33,045 nt of DNA from an uncultured Bacteroidota bacterium (GTDB lineage Bacteria > Bacteroidota > Bacteroidia > Bacteroidales > F082): positions 1 to 33,045 of the forward strand of contig CALDOI010000020.1 of NCBI GenBank assembly GCA_937912115.1, read 5' to 3'. Shown here piece after piece: positions 1 to 8,046 of the stretch. Under the pieces are notes generated by a model. That model did not search any database, was not told where the DNA came from, and saw nothing but the letters and a program-made list of their open reading frames with translations. Position 1 is the first letter of the stretch. The number at the start of each line of letters is the position of its first letter. Made by a program: the position numbers and the translations under genes.

Positions 1-344
1 TGAAAGTTGCCCGACTTGATGCCAAAACCGAGAATAAAAAGATAATGACTGAGCTCATTAAAGAGCTTGAATCGAACTCTAATATGATCTCTTGGGAAGA
101 ATTTGAAGTAAGATTTCAACAGGTGTATACAGGCTTCTATAAAAAACTTAATAATGATTATCCTGATCTTTCACCCAATGAGTTACGATTATGTGCTTTC
201 TTTAGATTAAATATGACAACGAAAGAAATCGCTGCCATTACATACCAATCAATTAACAGTATTACTGTTGCTCGTTATCGATTAAGGAAAAAATTAGGAA
301 TTACTTCTGATGAAAATTTGATAGCTTTTCTAACGAAAATGTAA
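1..344 (+). CDS. LuxR-type HTH regulator, C-terminal fragment (5' end outside window)
   Basis: The reading frame is open from base 3, with no stop before the window edge, and ends at TAA 342-344, so about 113 C-terminal residues of a longer protein are visible. An internal ATG lies at 45, but the frame continues upstream, so it is probably not the start. The segment begins with a charged, helical stretch. It continues with a W-x2-F-x3-F block and a helix-turn-helix (LSPNELRLCAFFRLN, then TTKEIA and a VARYRLRKKLGI recognition-helix region) typical of LuxR/GerE DNA-binding domains. In Bacteroidota this exact C-terminal layout is common at the end of TPR or Y_Y_Y-propeller regulators with a membrane helix and coiled coil, but that upstream part is not visible. 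The target genes are unknown. The next gene, 240 bases downstream on the same strand, encodes a small charged protein. Confidence 0.75.
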   Translation, partial: KVARLDAKTENKKIMTELIKELESNSNMISWEEFEVRFQQVYTGFYKKLNNDYPDLSPNELRLCAFFRLNMTTKEIAAITYQSINSITVARYRLRKKLGITSDENLIAFLTKM

Positions 345-582
345 AACACTTTTTGTTTTATAAATTATACTTTCCAGCATACCATTCACAACATTTTATA
401 TTTTTTAGGATAGTATTTCAATTATAAGAAAAAATAATAGACTACACATTACCTGTATGTTAGGTTAGTATGTATGGTTGTTGTAATGCATAAGTACATC
501 TATTGTAGGCGCAATATACTTGATGTCTCCATAAAAGTAGTATTTATTTGCATCGTAATTGAAAACACATAGCAATCACAAT

Positions 583-738
583 ATGTCAAAGGAAAAGAAT
601 ATTGAAGAATCATTAATCGAAAAGCTTGATAAGCTTATTGAATCCAAAAAGGATGAGTCGAGTGCTCTAAAAAAAATATTTGAGTCTTTCGAAAATGGAA
701 ATTCAGATAATCAAAAGAAACAAAATCAAAAAAAATAA
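583..738 (+). CDS. small charged hypothetical protein (51 aa)
   Basis: ATG at 583 and TAA at 736-738 give 51 residues very rich in Lys and Glu (begins MSKEKNIEES; centre LIEKLDKLIES). It has no signal peptide, membrane segment or cysteine, and is predicted by eye to be one or two amphipathic helices with a Lys/Gln/Asn-rich tail. The stop lies 4 bases before the ATG (743) of the T9SS-sorted protein, so the two are probably translated from one message. It could act as a leader cistron for that gene or as a small cytoplasmic protein. I do not recognise the family. The helical heptad-like pattern and tight spacing favour a real gene; the length keeps confidence moderate. Confidence 0.5.
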   Translation: MSKEKNIEESLIEKLDKLIESKKDESSALKKIFESFENGNSDNQKKQNQKK

Positions 739-742
739 AATT

Positions 743-3283
743 ATGAAGAGAGTTATTACATTATTATCAGTTTTATTATTTCTTGCTGGTCAATTATCTG
801 CCCAAGGATGGAATTACGTAAGTAGTACCGGAACTACATTTATATTATTTGGTATGTCGTTTCCTCCTGCGCAAAGTGCTACAGGTTACGCATGTGGGAT
901 GCAATACACTTATAATGCGGATGGAGTAATTGTTAAAACCACCGATGGCGGCGATAACTGGACAACAATACTACCTACCTCGGGCGCTATTGATGGACTT
1001 CAGGGAATCTGGTTTATCGATGATAATACGGGTTTTGCAGGTGGCTGGAATAACTACTTTATTAAAACTGTTGATGGAGGTACTACATGGTCACCGGTAA
1101 CTTGTGGGACAGATGTTTGGTATTATACAGATGTCGAATTTTGGGATACGAATAATGGAGTTGCAACTGGTTCGATGAATAATTTCGGTGATCAGGCTGT
1201 TTTTATAACAAGTGATGGTGGAAATACTTGGATTTCAGCAACATCTGGCATAGGAGTAAACTCAATAATGGGATTGAGTTATGCCGATCAGAACACTGTT
1301 TTTGCAGTTGGAACTGATGCAAAGGTGTATAAATCCACCGATGGCGGTCATAACTGGACAGTTATAAAAACATTATCAGCAATGTTATTTGGAGTGGATT
1401 TTGCCGATGCAAATTTTGGAGTAGTTGGTGGAGAAGAAAAGATGTTTGCAACTTCAGATGGAGGAGCTACATGGACAACCTATACTACAGGGTATGAGAA
1501 TTTTTATGGTGCACTTGCAAAAACAAATGGCACAGCATACATTGATGGAACAGATGAGAATATTTATGTTACAACCGATTTTGGAGCAACCTGGTCTATG
1601 GAGCATAATGGAGCAGGTAGCTCAAGCCTATACAGAATAAAAGAAACTGCAGACGGGAACCTTTTTACTTGTGGATCTCAAGGTACAATTATAAATAAAG
1701 CTCCGGTTTTTGGTGCTAATTTTGAAGCAAGTAGCGATAGTGTTTGTATTGGGAATACTATTGATTTTACAGATATGTCATTAGGTGGAATAATATCCTG
1801 GAACTGGACTTTTGAAGGAGGAACACCTGCCACATCAACCAATCAAAATCCAACAGTAACATATAATACTATAGGTGTTTATGATGTTACTCTTGAGGTC
1901 TCGGATGGAACTAATACAAATACTATGCTCGTTGAAGATATGATAACGGTAATTGAAAGCCCAATAGCTCCAAATGAGCCAACAGGTATTACAACAATGT
2001 GTGCTGGGGGTACCGAGGTATATACAACTCAAGCTGTGGCTTCTGCTGATTCTTATTATTGGGAAGTCTCTCCATCTGACGCTGGAACAATAACTGGTAC
2101 TGGAACTGAAGGCACATTTATTTCAGATAACAGTTGGGCAGGTACTTATACAGTAAAAGTAAAAGCAACAAATATGTGTGGATATGGACCTTGGTCAAAT
2201 GAGTTAACTTGTACATTATATTTCAATCCAACAGCATTTGTCCTCAGTGAAGGTGGTGGATATTGTGCAGGCGGCCCGGGTATTGAAATTACCCTTGATG
2301 GATCAGAAACAGGAGTTGACTATGAACTCTTTTATGAAGGAACAACTACTGGAACTATTATTGCAGGAACAGGAAACCCTGTTAGCTTCGGAGAACATAC
2401 TGATCAAGGAATTTATACAGTTACAGGTTCAACATCAACATGTTCAGAAAACATGGTGGGAACGCCATATATTTTTGTTGAATTTGCCCCTGAACAAGGT
2501 AATACTCCTGATGGACCTACAACTGCTTGTTCTGGTTCAACAACAGAATATACCGTGGAACCACTATTTGCCGCTGATACAATTATGTGGTCATTAACTC
2601 CTTCAGATGCAGGGGTTATAACTGGTAGTGGAGAAAATATCTCAATAACATGGAATACTGATTTTTCAGGTATTGCAAGTTTAACAACTCAAGGTAGTAA
2701 CGATTGTGGAGTTGGAGCTGAATCAGATCCACTTGAAATTACAATCTCAATTATCCCTACTCCAATGATAACTGGGCTTGCCTTAGTATGTGACGAAGAT
2801 GAAGAAGAATATTCTACAGAAGATAATGCAGGAAGTACATATGAATGGACAGTAACAGGTGGTGAGATCGTTGGAGGTGCTGGCACATATATGGTTACAG
2901 TGCTATGGGGGACACCGGGAATGGGTTTCGTTTCTGTTGTGGAAACTGCTGGAAATGATTGCATAGGAAGTTCCGAGGATTTTGAAGTAACAATAGACGA
3001 ATGCATCGGGATTGATGAGTTAATTTCATCTGTTATTGAACTTTATCCAAATCCTGCCATAAGTGTTTTAAATGTTAATCTTACTGTTGTAGAGGGTGAA
3101 AAATATACAATCATTATCCATAACCCTCTTGGGCAAATATCAAATACAATTGAAGAAGCAGGAAATGGAATGCAGCAATCATTAAAGATTGACACAAAGG
3201 ATATGAAAGCGGGTCAATACATAATTAGTATAAGTACTGAAAATGGCGCGGTTGCAAACAAAAGATTCATGGTAATAAAATAG
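743..3283 (+). CDS. T9SS-sorted Asp-box (BNR/YCF48-like) and PKD domain surface protein
   Basis: The protein has 846 residues from ATG 743. That start is chosen because it begins directly with a signal peptide (MKRVITLLSVLLFLAGQLSA-Q), whereas the upstream in-frame ATG at 680 would add a basic 21-residue extension and overlap the small gene before it. Residues about 60-320 carry six Asp-box-like repeats (TTDGGDNW, TVDGGTTW, TSDGGNTW, STDGGHNW, TSDGGATW, TTDFGATW), typical of BNR/YCF48-like beta-propellers. A PKD domain follows at about 322-405 (SWNWTFEGG core). Ig/PKD-like modules with paired cysteines then run to about 755. The last 80 residues form a T9SS type A sorting domain (LYPNPA motif, ending in RFMVIK). 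The product is inferred to be exported by Sec, sorted by T9SS, and released or anchored on the surface. Ligand or activity is unknown; no enzyme motif is visible. Confidence 0.85.
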   Translation: MKRVITLLSVLLFLAGQLSAQGWNYVSSTGTTFILFGMSFPPAQSATGYACGMQYTYNADGVIVKTTDGGDNWTTILPTSGAIDGLQGIWFIDDNTGFAGGWNNYFIKTVDGGTTWSPVTCGTDVWYYTDVEFWDTNNGVATGSMNNFGDQAVFITSDGGNTWISATSGIGVNSIMGLSYADQNTVFAVGTDAKVYKSTDGGHNWTVIKTLSAMLFGVDFADANFGVVGGEEKMFATSDGGATWTTYTTGYENFYGALAKTNGTAYIDGTDENIYVTTDFGATWSMEHNGAGSSSLYRIKETADGNLFTCGSQGTIINKAPVFGANFEASSDSVCIGNTIDFTDMSLGGIISWNWTFEGGTPATSTNQNPTVTYNTIGVYDVTLEVSDGTNTNTMLVEDMITVIESPIAPNEPTGITTMCAGGTEVYTTQAVASADSYYWEVSPSDAGTITGTGTEGTFISDNSWAGTYTVKVKATNMCGYGPWSNELTCTLYFNPTAFVLSEGGGYCAGGPGIEITLDGSETGVDYELFYEGTTTGTIIAGTGNPVSFGEHTDQGIYTVTGSTSTCSENMVGTPYIFVEFAPEQGNTPDGPTTACSGSTTEYTVEPLFAADTIMWSLTPSDAGVITGSGENISITWNTDFSGIASLTTQGSNDCGVGAESDPLEITISIIPTPMITGLALVCDEDEEEYSTEDNAGSTYEWTVTGGEIVGGAGTYMVTVLWGTPGMGFVSVVETAGNDCIGSSEDFEVTIDECIGIDELISSVIELYPNPAISVLNVNLTVVEGEKYTIIIHNPLGQISNTIEEAGNGMQQSLKIDTKDMKAGQYIISISTENGAVANKRFMVIK

Positions 3284-3342
3284 GTTTATGAGTTTTTACC
3301 TCTGAAACAAGCTAACCATTTTTCAGAGTTGTTAAACTGTAT

Positions 3343-3378
3343 AAGAGTCGTCTCGAATTTCGTGGCGGCTCTTTTTTT
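3343..3378 (+). terminator. intrinsic terminator after the Asp-box/PKD gene
   Basis: The stem AAGAGTCGTC pairs with GGCGGCTCTT (three G-T wobbles) across an 11-base loop and is followed by a run of seven T. It lies about 60 bases past the stop at 3283 on the same strand, and separates this unit from the lipoprotein/LruC operon. Confidence 0.7.
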
Positions 3379-3540
3379 ATCACTTATTGGAATAAAATTC
3401 TCAAATCTGGAAAACCCAATCACAGTCAAATATTTATAAAAATCTGTAATACAGGTATATAAAAACTAAATTGAGGGATTGGCATACTTTTTGAGATTAC
3501 ATTTATTGTAAGTAGGACTAATTTTCAAATTATAAAGATC

Positions 3541-3903
3541 ATGAAAAAAATAATAATGCTATTTGCGGCACTAACATTTATAATTAGTTCATGCAAAAAA
3601 GAAATTAGAGAAAATGAAGTTCCGGTAGAAACTCAAACCATGGCTGATTTAACCATTGATGATCAGTTTAACTGGAAAACGACCAAAGATGTTACACTTT
3701 CGCTTTCATGTTATTTGGATAACACTGTAACTATTAAATCGCTGGAAGGCGATATCTTAATGAAAGCATTTCTTAAGAGCGGACTTAAGTTCGATACTAA
3801 AATCACAATACCTTCATTTGTAGATGAGGTTGAGTTGATTTACAATAATCAGAGTCATATGGCTTCTGTGGCTAATAATCATTTGGAATATTATTTCAAC
3901 TAA
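3541..3903 (+). CDS. small lipoprotein resembling the N-terminal module of LruC-domain proteins
   Basis: This is a 120-residue protein with a lipoprotein signal: a basic start, a hydrophobic segment and lipobox ISSC with Cys18, followed by KKE. The mature part contains FNWKTTKDVTLSL and a C-terminal ITIPSFVDEVEL block. From memory of the family, this 'F-x-W-x-T-T-K-x-V' module is found at the N-terminus of many Bacteroidota LruC-domain proteins, where it leads into a beta-sandwich-like region. Here it is a free-standing gene ending 32 bases before the LruC-domain gene, so the two are probably one operon and may form one surface assembly. A weak promoter-like pair (TTG at 3479, TACATTTA at 3498-3505) precedes it. 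No catalytic motif is visible and the function is unknown. Confidence 0.7.
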   Translation: MKKIIMLFAALTFIISSCKKEIRENEVPVETQTMADLTIDDQFNWKTTKDVTLSLSCYLDNTVTIKSLEGDILMKAFLKSGLKFDTKITIPSFVDEVELIYNNQSHMASVANNHLEYYFN

Positions 3904-3935
3904 TAATGGAAATTTCCAATTTAAATAATTGAGCT

Positions 3936-5828
3936 ATGAAAAAACGATTTTTTTTACTTATTGTGGTAACAGGACTATTTGCCTCAGGTATGTTTGCCAC
4001 TTCTGTAACACGATATGTTTCGCCAACAGGTAGCAATACTCCTCCATATTTAACTTTGGGTACAGCAGCTCACGAGATTCGTAATGCTGTTAATATTAGT
4101 AATAACGGGGATGTTGTTATGGTTGATGATGGAACTTACATACTACCAACGGATATTGTTATCACCAAAGGGATTACAGTTTCCAGTATAAATGGATCAG
4201 ATGTAACTATAGTTGATGGTAATAACTCTGTAAGATGTTTTTACCTTGATCACGCCGATGCCGTAATTGAAGGATTTACTATCCAAAATGGCAAATATCT
4301 AACAGGATTTGGCGGCGGAGTTAATATTAAGAATGATGGAACTGTTAGAAACTGCACCATTAAAAATAGCCAGGCTCGTGACGGTGGTGGGGTGGCAATT
4401 GACAATGGAGGCTTGGTTGAAAACTGTTATATATATGGAAATACAGCAATTTACGGAGGAGGAATACGCTTATTAAATGGAGGCGAAGTAAGGAACTGTG
4501 TTATTAAAGGTAATACAACAACATTGTATGGAGGAGGAGTAAATATTTGGAATTCAGGCATAGTTAAAAACTGTGTTATAACAGATAATACTGGACCTAA
4601 TGGTGCAGGAATACGGACACGAAATAATGGTCATGTGTATAACTGTATAATTTATTATAATAATGGTGATAATTATGATGTTAATGGATCAGGATACCAC
4701 TATTACAACACATGTACAACTCCTGCATTACCGGGAACATATAGTACAAACAGCATAAGTTCTGTCCCATTATTTGCCGATTTAACTCCTGGTTTAGAAG
4801 ATTATAGACTGCAATCAGCATCCCCTTGTATTGATGTTGGAATGAATTTTGGTTGGATGAATACAGTACTCGATCTTGATGGTAATAATCGTATTGTTAA
4901 TGGAATAGTTGACATGGGACCCTATGAATATTCAACTCCTTTACCTGCCGATACTGATGGTGATGGTGTTGCTGACATTGATGACGATTATCCAAATGAT
5001 TTTGACAGAGCCTATAATAATTTTTATCCGGCTGGAGGATTTGGGTCACTAGCTTATGAAGACCTATGGCCAGGAAGAGGTGATTATGATTTTAATGATC
5101 TGATTATTGATTATCAATTTAAAACCGTTACAAATGCATCAAATTATATTGTAGAAACATATTCAACATTTGTTGTAAAGGCTTTTGGTGCATATTTTAA
5201 AAATGGTTTTGGTTTTCAGTTTGCAAATAACAATATTGCTGCTGCAGATATAGTTTCAGTAACAGGGTATGACTTGCAGGAAGGTTATATAGCCTTAGAA
5301 GCAAACGGGATTGAAACAGGGCAATCCATACCAACTATTATTGTTTACGATAATGCATATAACATATTGCAGCATACCGGAAATAGTATTGGAGTAAATA
5401 CTGAGATATTAGCTCCTTATGTTACCCCTGATACATTGAATATATTAATTGATTACACAAATAATACCTACTCATTGGCAGAATTGGATATTCCTAATTT
5501 TAATCCTTTTATAATGGTAGATATGGTACGGGAAATTGAAGTACACTTACCAGATTATCTTCCTACCGATCGTGCTGATCAAACATTATTTGGTACAATT
5601 GATGATGATACTAATCCTGCAAATGATAAGTATTATAAAACAGTAAGTAATCTACCATGGGCTATTAATATCCCCGAAACTTTTGAATATCCAATCGAAA
5701 AAAAGGATATTACAGCTGTTTATTTAAAATTTGCCCAGTGGGCAGAAAGTGGTGGAACTTTGTTCCAGGATTGGTATAAGGATGAACCCGGATACAGAAA
5801 TAATTCATTTATTTACACTCATTATTAA
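3936..5828 (+). CDS. beta-helix and LruC-domain secreted protein
   Basis: The protein has 630 residues with a Sec signal peptide (MKKRFFLLIVVTGLFASGMFA). Residues about 25-250 look like a right-handed parallel beta-helix. Five rungs of 24-25 residues from about 126 to 246 repeat the pattern GGGV-x-I-x-N-x-G-x-V-x-N-C-x-I, in the style of 'choice-of-anchor' or Pmp-like repeats. A Ca-binding-type linker (DTDGDGVADIDDDYPND, starting near residue 337) leads into a LruC domain (DUF4842-like), recognised by FYPAGGFGSLAYEDLWPG and GDYDFNDLIIDY near 360-390 and extending to the C-terminus. The tail FIYTHY is not a T9SS sorting domain, so its route beyond the periplasm is unclear. It follows the lipoprotein gene by 32 bases and ends at a strong bidirectional terminator. 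LruC was first named in Leptospira as an outer-membrane lipoprotein; the biochemical role is unknown. Confidence 0.8.
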   Translation: MKKRFFLLIVVTGLFASGMFATSVTRYVSPTGSNTPPYLTLGTAAHEIRNAVNISNNGDVVMVDDGTYILPTDIVITKGITVSSINGSDVTIVDGNNSVRCFYLDHADAVIEGFTIQNGKYLTGFGGGVNIKNDGTVRNCTIKNSQARDGGGVAIDNGGLVENCYIYGNTAIYGGGIRLLNGGEVRNCVIKGNTTTLYGGGVNIWNSGIVKNCVITDNTGPNGAGIRTRNNGHVYNCIIYYNNGDNYDVNGSGYHYYNTCTTPALPGTYSTNSISSVPLFADLTPGLEDYRLQSASPCIDVGMNFGWMNTVLDLDGNNRIVNGIVDMGPYEYSTPLPADTDGDGVADIDDDYPNDFDRAYNNFYPAGGFGSLAYEDLWPGRGDYDFNDLIIDYQFKTVTNASNYIVETYSTFVVKAFGAYFKNGFGFQFANNNIAAADIVSVTGYDLQEGYIALEANGIETGQSIPTIIVYDNAYNILQHTGNSIGVNTEILAPYVTPDTLNILIDYTNNTYSLAELDIPNFNPFIMVDMVREIEVHLPDYLPTDRADQTLFGTIDDDTNPANDKYYKTVSNLPWAINIPETFEYPIEKKDITAVYLKFAQWAESGGTLFQDWYKDEPGYRNNSFIYTHY

Positions 5829-5844
5829 TTTTTATTTGGGTAAT

Positions 5845-5878
5845 AAAAAACCCCGGAGTTCTGATCCGGGGTTTTTTT
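5845..5878. terminator. bidirectional terminator between convergent genes
   Basis: A perfect CCCCGGA/TCCGGGG stem with a 7-base loop is flanked by six A on the left and seven T on the right. It therefore works in both directions, for the LruC-domain gene on plus and the carboxyltransferase gene on minus. Confidence 0.9.
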
Positions 5879-5895
5879 ATGTATAAAGGAAACAA

Positions 5896-7428
5896 TTACA
5901 ATGGAATATTTCCATGTTTCTTTGGAGGAGTATTGTCAGTTTTATTTTTTGTCATTTCAAGAGCCTGAACAATTTTTTTACGAGTTTCGTGTGGGTAAAT
6001 GATCTCATCGATATAACCCAAAGCAGCAGCTTTGTATGGGCTGGCAAAATTTTCGCGGTATTCAATTACCTTTTCTTTTCTTTCTTCTTCAGAGAGATTT
6101 CTGTAAATGATATTTACTGCACCATCCGGTCCCATAACAGCAATTTCAGCTGTTGGATATGCATAGTTTACATCAGCGCCTATATGCTTGCTCGACATCA
6201 CATCATAAGCACCACCATAAGCTTTACGAGTTATTATGGTAATTTTTGGCACAGTAGCTTCTGCAAATGCATAAAGCAATTTTGCTCCATGCTTAATTAT
6301 TCCTCCAAATTCCTGAGCTGTTCCCGGTAGGAAACCCGGCACATCTTCAAAAGTAATAAGTGGTATGTTGAAAGCATCACAAAAACGAACAAATCTGGCG
6401 GCTTTTGTAGAACTGGCTATATCCAAAACTCCGGCAAGTACCGATGGTTGGTTAGCAACTATACCAACAGGTTTGCCGGCAATACGTGCAAAGCCAACTA
6501 TAATATTCTGGGCATAATGTGGCTGAACTTCAAGGAAATGATTATTATCAATAACAGGCATAATTATATCGAACATATTATAAGGCTTGTTCGGATCCTC
6601 TGGAATGATTTTATCAAGTTTTGGTTCAAGCCTTTCCAGATCATCAGTACAAATCTTTTGAGGAGGATCTTCCATATTATTGGATGGAATAAAGCTCATT
6701 AGCTCTCTAATCATCATAACTGCCTGCTCATCATCATCTGCAGTAAAGTGAGCTACTCCCGATTTCTTATTGTGAGCCATAGCACCACCAAGATCTTCCA
6801 TTGTTACATCCTCGTTTGTTACTGTTTTTATAACATCGGGACCGGTAACGAACATAAAAGATGTTTCCTTAACCATTAGTATAAAATCGGTTATTGCTGG
6901 TGAGTAAACCGCACCTCCGGCACATGGTCCAAGAATTGCAGAAATCTGAGGAATTACTCCCGAGCTTCTAACATTTCTATAAAAGATATCTGCATATCCT
7001 GCAAGACTTTCCACGCCCTCTTGAATACGAGCACCACCAGAATCATTAAGTCCAATTACTGGTGCCCCCATTTTCATAGCAAGATCCATTATCTTTATAA
7101 TCTTATCTGCATTTGCACGACTCAATGAGCCACCGGCAACAGTAAAGTCTTGTGCAAAAACATACATCAGTCTACTCTCGATTTTACCATATCCTGTTAC
7201 TACACCGTCGCCTAGAGGCTTAGTATTTTCCATCCCGAAATCGGTACAGCGATGAGTAACAAATTTATCGATTTCAACAAAAGTACCAGCGTCAAACAGA
7301 TGATCAATACGCTCTCTTGCTGTAAGCCTGCCAGCCTTATGTTGTTTATCAATTCGAAGTTGTCCTCCGCCCAGTTCGGCTAATTGACTTTTTTCCTCAA
7401 GTATTTCTATTTTTGATTTTGGCAACAT
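5896..7428 (-). CDS. acyl-CoA carboxylase beta subunit (propionyl-/methylmalonyl-CoA carboxyltransferase)
   Basis: This 510-residue carboxyltransferase of the PccB/MmdA family transfers CO2 between carboxybiotin and an acyl-CoA, most often propionyl-CoA to methylmalonyl-CoA. The N-terminus has the family signature [22 protein letters not shown]. The two crotonase-type halves each carry their oxyanion-hole glycines: [16 protein letters not shown] near residue 165 and [15 protein letters not shown] near 400. Length matches the family (about 510-520). It is the last gene of a minus-strand set with a separate biotin carrier and biotin carboxylase. That makes a three-polypeptide carboxylase more likely than a Na+-pumping decarboxylase, since no membrane subunit is present here. 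Substrate choice between propionyl- and acetyl-CoA cannot be settled by eye. A 93-base gap separates it from the carrier gene. Confidence 0.9.
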   Translation of the reverse strand: MLPKSKIEILEEKSQLAELGGGQLRIDKQHKAGRLTARERIDHLFDAGTFVEIDKFVTHRCTDFGMENTKPLGDGVVTGYGKIESRLMYVFAQDFTVAGGSLSRANADKIIKIMDLAMKMGAPVIGLNDSGGARIQEGVESLAGYADIFYRNVRSSGVIPQISAILGPCAGGAVYSPAITDFILMVKETSFMFVTGPDVIKTVTNEDVTMEDLGGAMAHNKKSGVAHFTADDDEQAVMMIRELMSFIPSNNMEDPPQKICTDDLERLEPKLDKIIPEDPNKPYNMFDIIMPVIDNNHFLEVQPHYAQNIIVGFARIAGKPVGIVANQPSVLAGVLDIASSTKAARFVRFCDAFNIPLITFEDVPGFLPGTAQEFGGIIKHGAKLLYAFAEATVPKITIITRKAYGGAYDVMSSKHIGADVNYAYPTAEIAVMGPDGAVNIIYRNLSEEERKEKVIEYRENFASPYKAAALGYIDEIIYPHETRKKIVQALEMTKNKTDNTPPKKHGNIPL

Positions 7429-7521
7429 TTTTTCTATTTTTTGTATAAATGAGTGAATGATTATTTGTTTGAATAATTAGTACTGCTTCTAGTTAATTGT
7501 TACCTACATAAGGCAATTTAA

Positions 7522-8025
7522 TTATTCAAGCATTATAAGGGGCTGGTCGCCCTCAATATTATCTCCTTCTTTTACTAATATTTTCATAATTGTCTTGTCT
7601 TTTACAACCTTATATTCACTTTCCATTTTCATGGCAGAAACAACAATAACTGTATCGCCACCTTTAACTTTATCTCCCTCCTTAACAAGGATTTTTACAA
7701 TTTTGCCGGGCATTGGAGTAAAAATGTAGGAATGATCTTCATTCTCAGATTCTTTCCTGTTATTTTTATAACGCGACTCTGCATCAATAACATCAATATC
7801 AAATGAATTATAAAGAGTTGTTGCGTGATAGGATTTTTTATCCTTCGATATTAACTCGATATTATATGAAATTCCTCCATACAATACTGAGTAAACCCCC
7901 TTTTCAACTTCCACTATATCAACTTTATATGTCCTGCCATCAACACATACCTCCATAATATCGCCATCAATACTTAGTAACTCGATATTTGATTGTTTAT
8001 CATCAACTTTAATTTCGTATCCCAT
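7522..8025 (-). CDS. biotin carboxyl carrier protein of acyl-CoA carboxylase
   Basis: This 167-residue protein has a C-terminal biotinyl domain from about residue 95, starting FTPMPGKIVKILVKEGDKV. The biotin-accepting lysine is K133 in SAMKMES, 34 residues from the C-terminus as is usual. The N-terminal 90 residues are a small beta-rich domain (VDGRTYKVDIVEV, GISYNIELIS) like the BT-type or linker region of propionyl-CoA carboxylase alpha chains, so this gene corresponds to the C-terminal part of a PccA-like chain encoded separately. It lies 21 bases after the biotin carboxylase stop and 93 bases before the carboxyltransferase. The carrier shuttles carboxybiotin between those two enzymes in the cytoplasm. 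Confidence 0.92.
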   Translation of the reverse strand: MGYEIKVDDKQSNIELLSIDGDIMEVCVDGRTYKVDIVEVEKGVYSVLYGGISYNIELISKDKKSYHATTLYNSFDIDVIDAESRYKNNRKESENEDHSYIFTPMPGKIVKILVKEGDKVKGGDTVIVVSAMKMESEYKVVKDKTIMKILVKEGDNIEGDQPLIMLE

Positions 8026-8046
8026 AACTACCTTTTAACAATGCGA

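Noticed and set aside
541..550. TATTTATTTG as promoter of the 51-aa gene
   Set aside because: The spacing inside the element does not match TAnnTTTG (TA is two bases too far from TTTG) and no good -33 element is present.
680..742. Upstream start for the Asp-box/PKD protein
   Set aside because: It would put a basic 21-residue lead before a clean signal peptide and overlap the 51-aa gene; ATG 743 fits better.
4311..4674. CRISPR-like periodicity in the LruC gene
   Set aside because: The 72-75 base spacing comes from protein-level beta-helix rungs; the DNA repeats are not identical and lie in a coding frame.
5914..6330. 138-aa plus frame inside the carboxyltransferase gene
   Set aside because: Phe/Ser-rich shadow frame opposite a conserved gene, with no motif.
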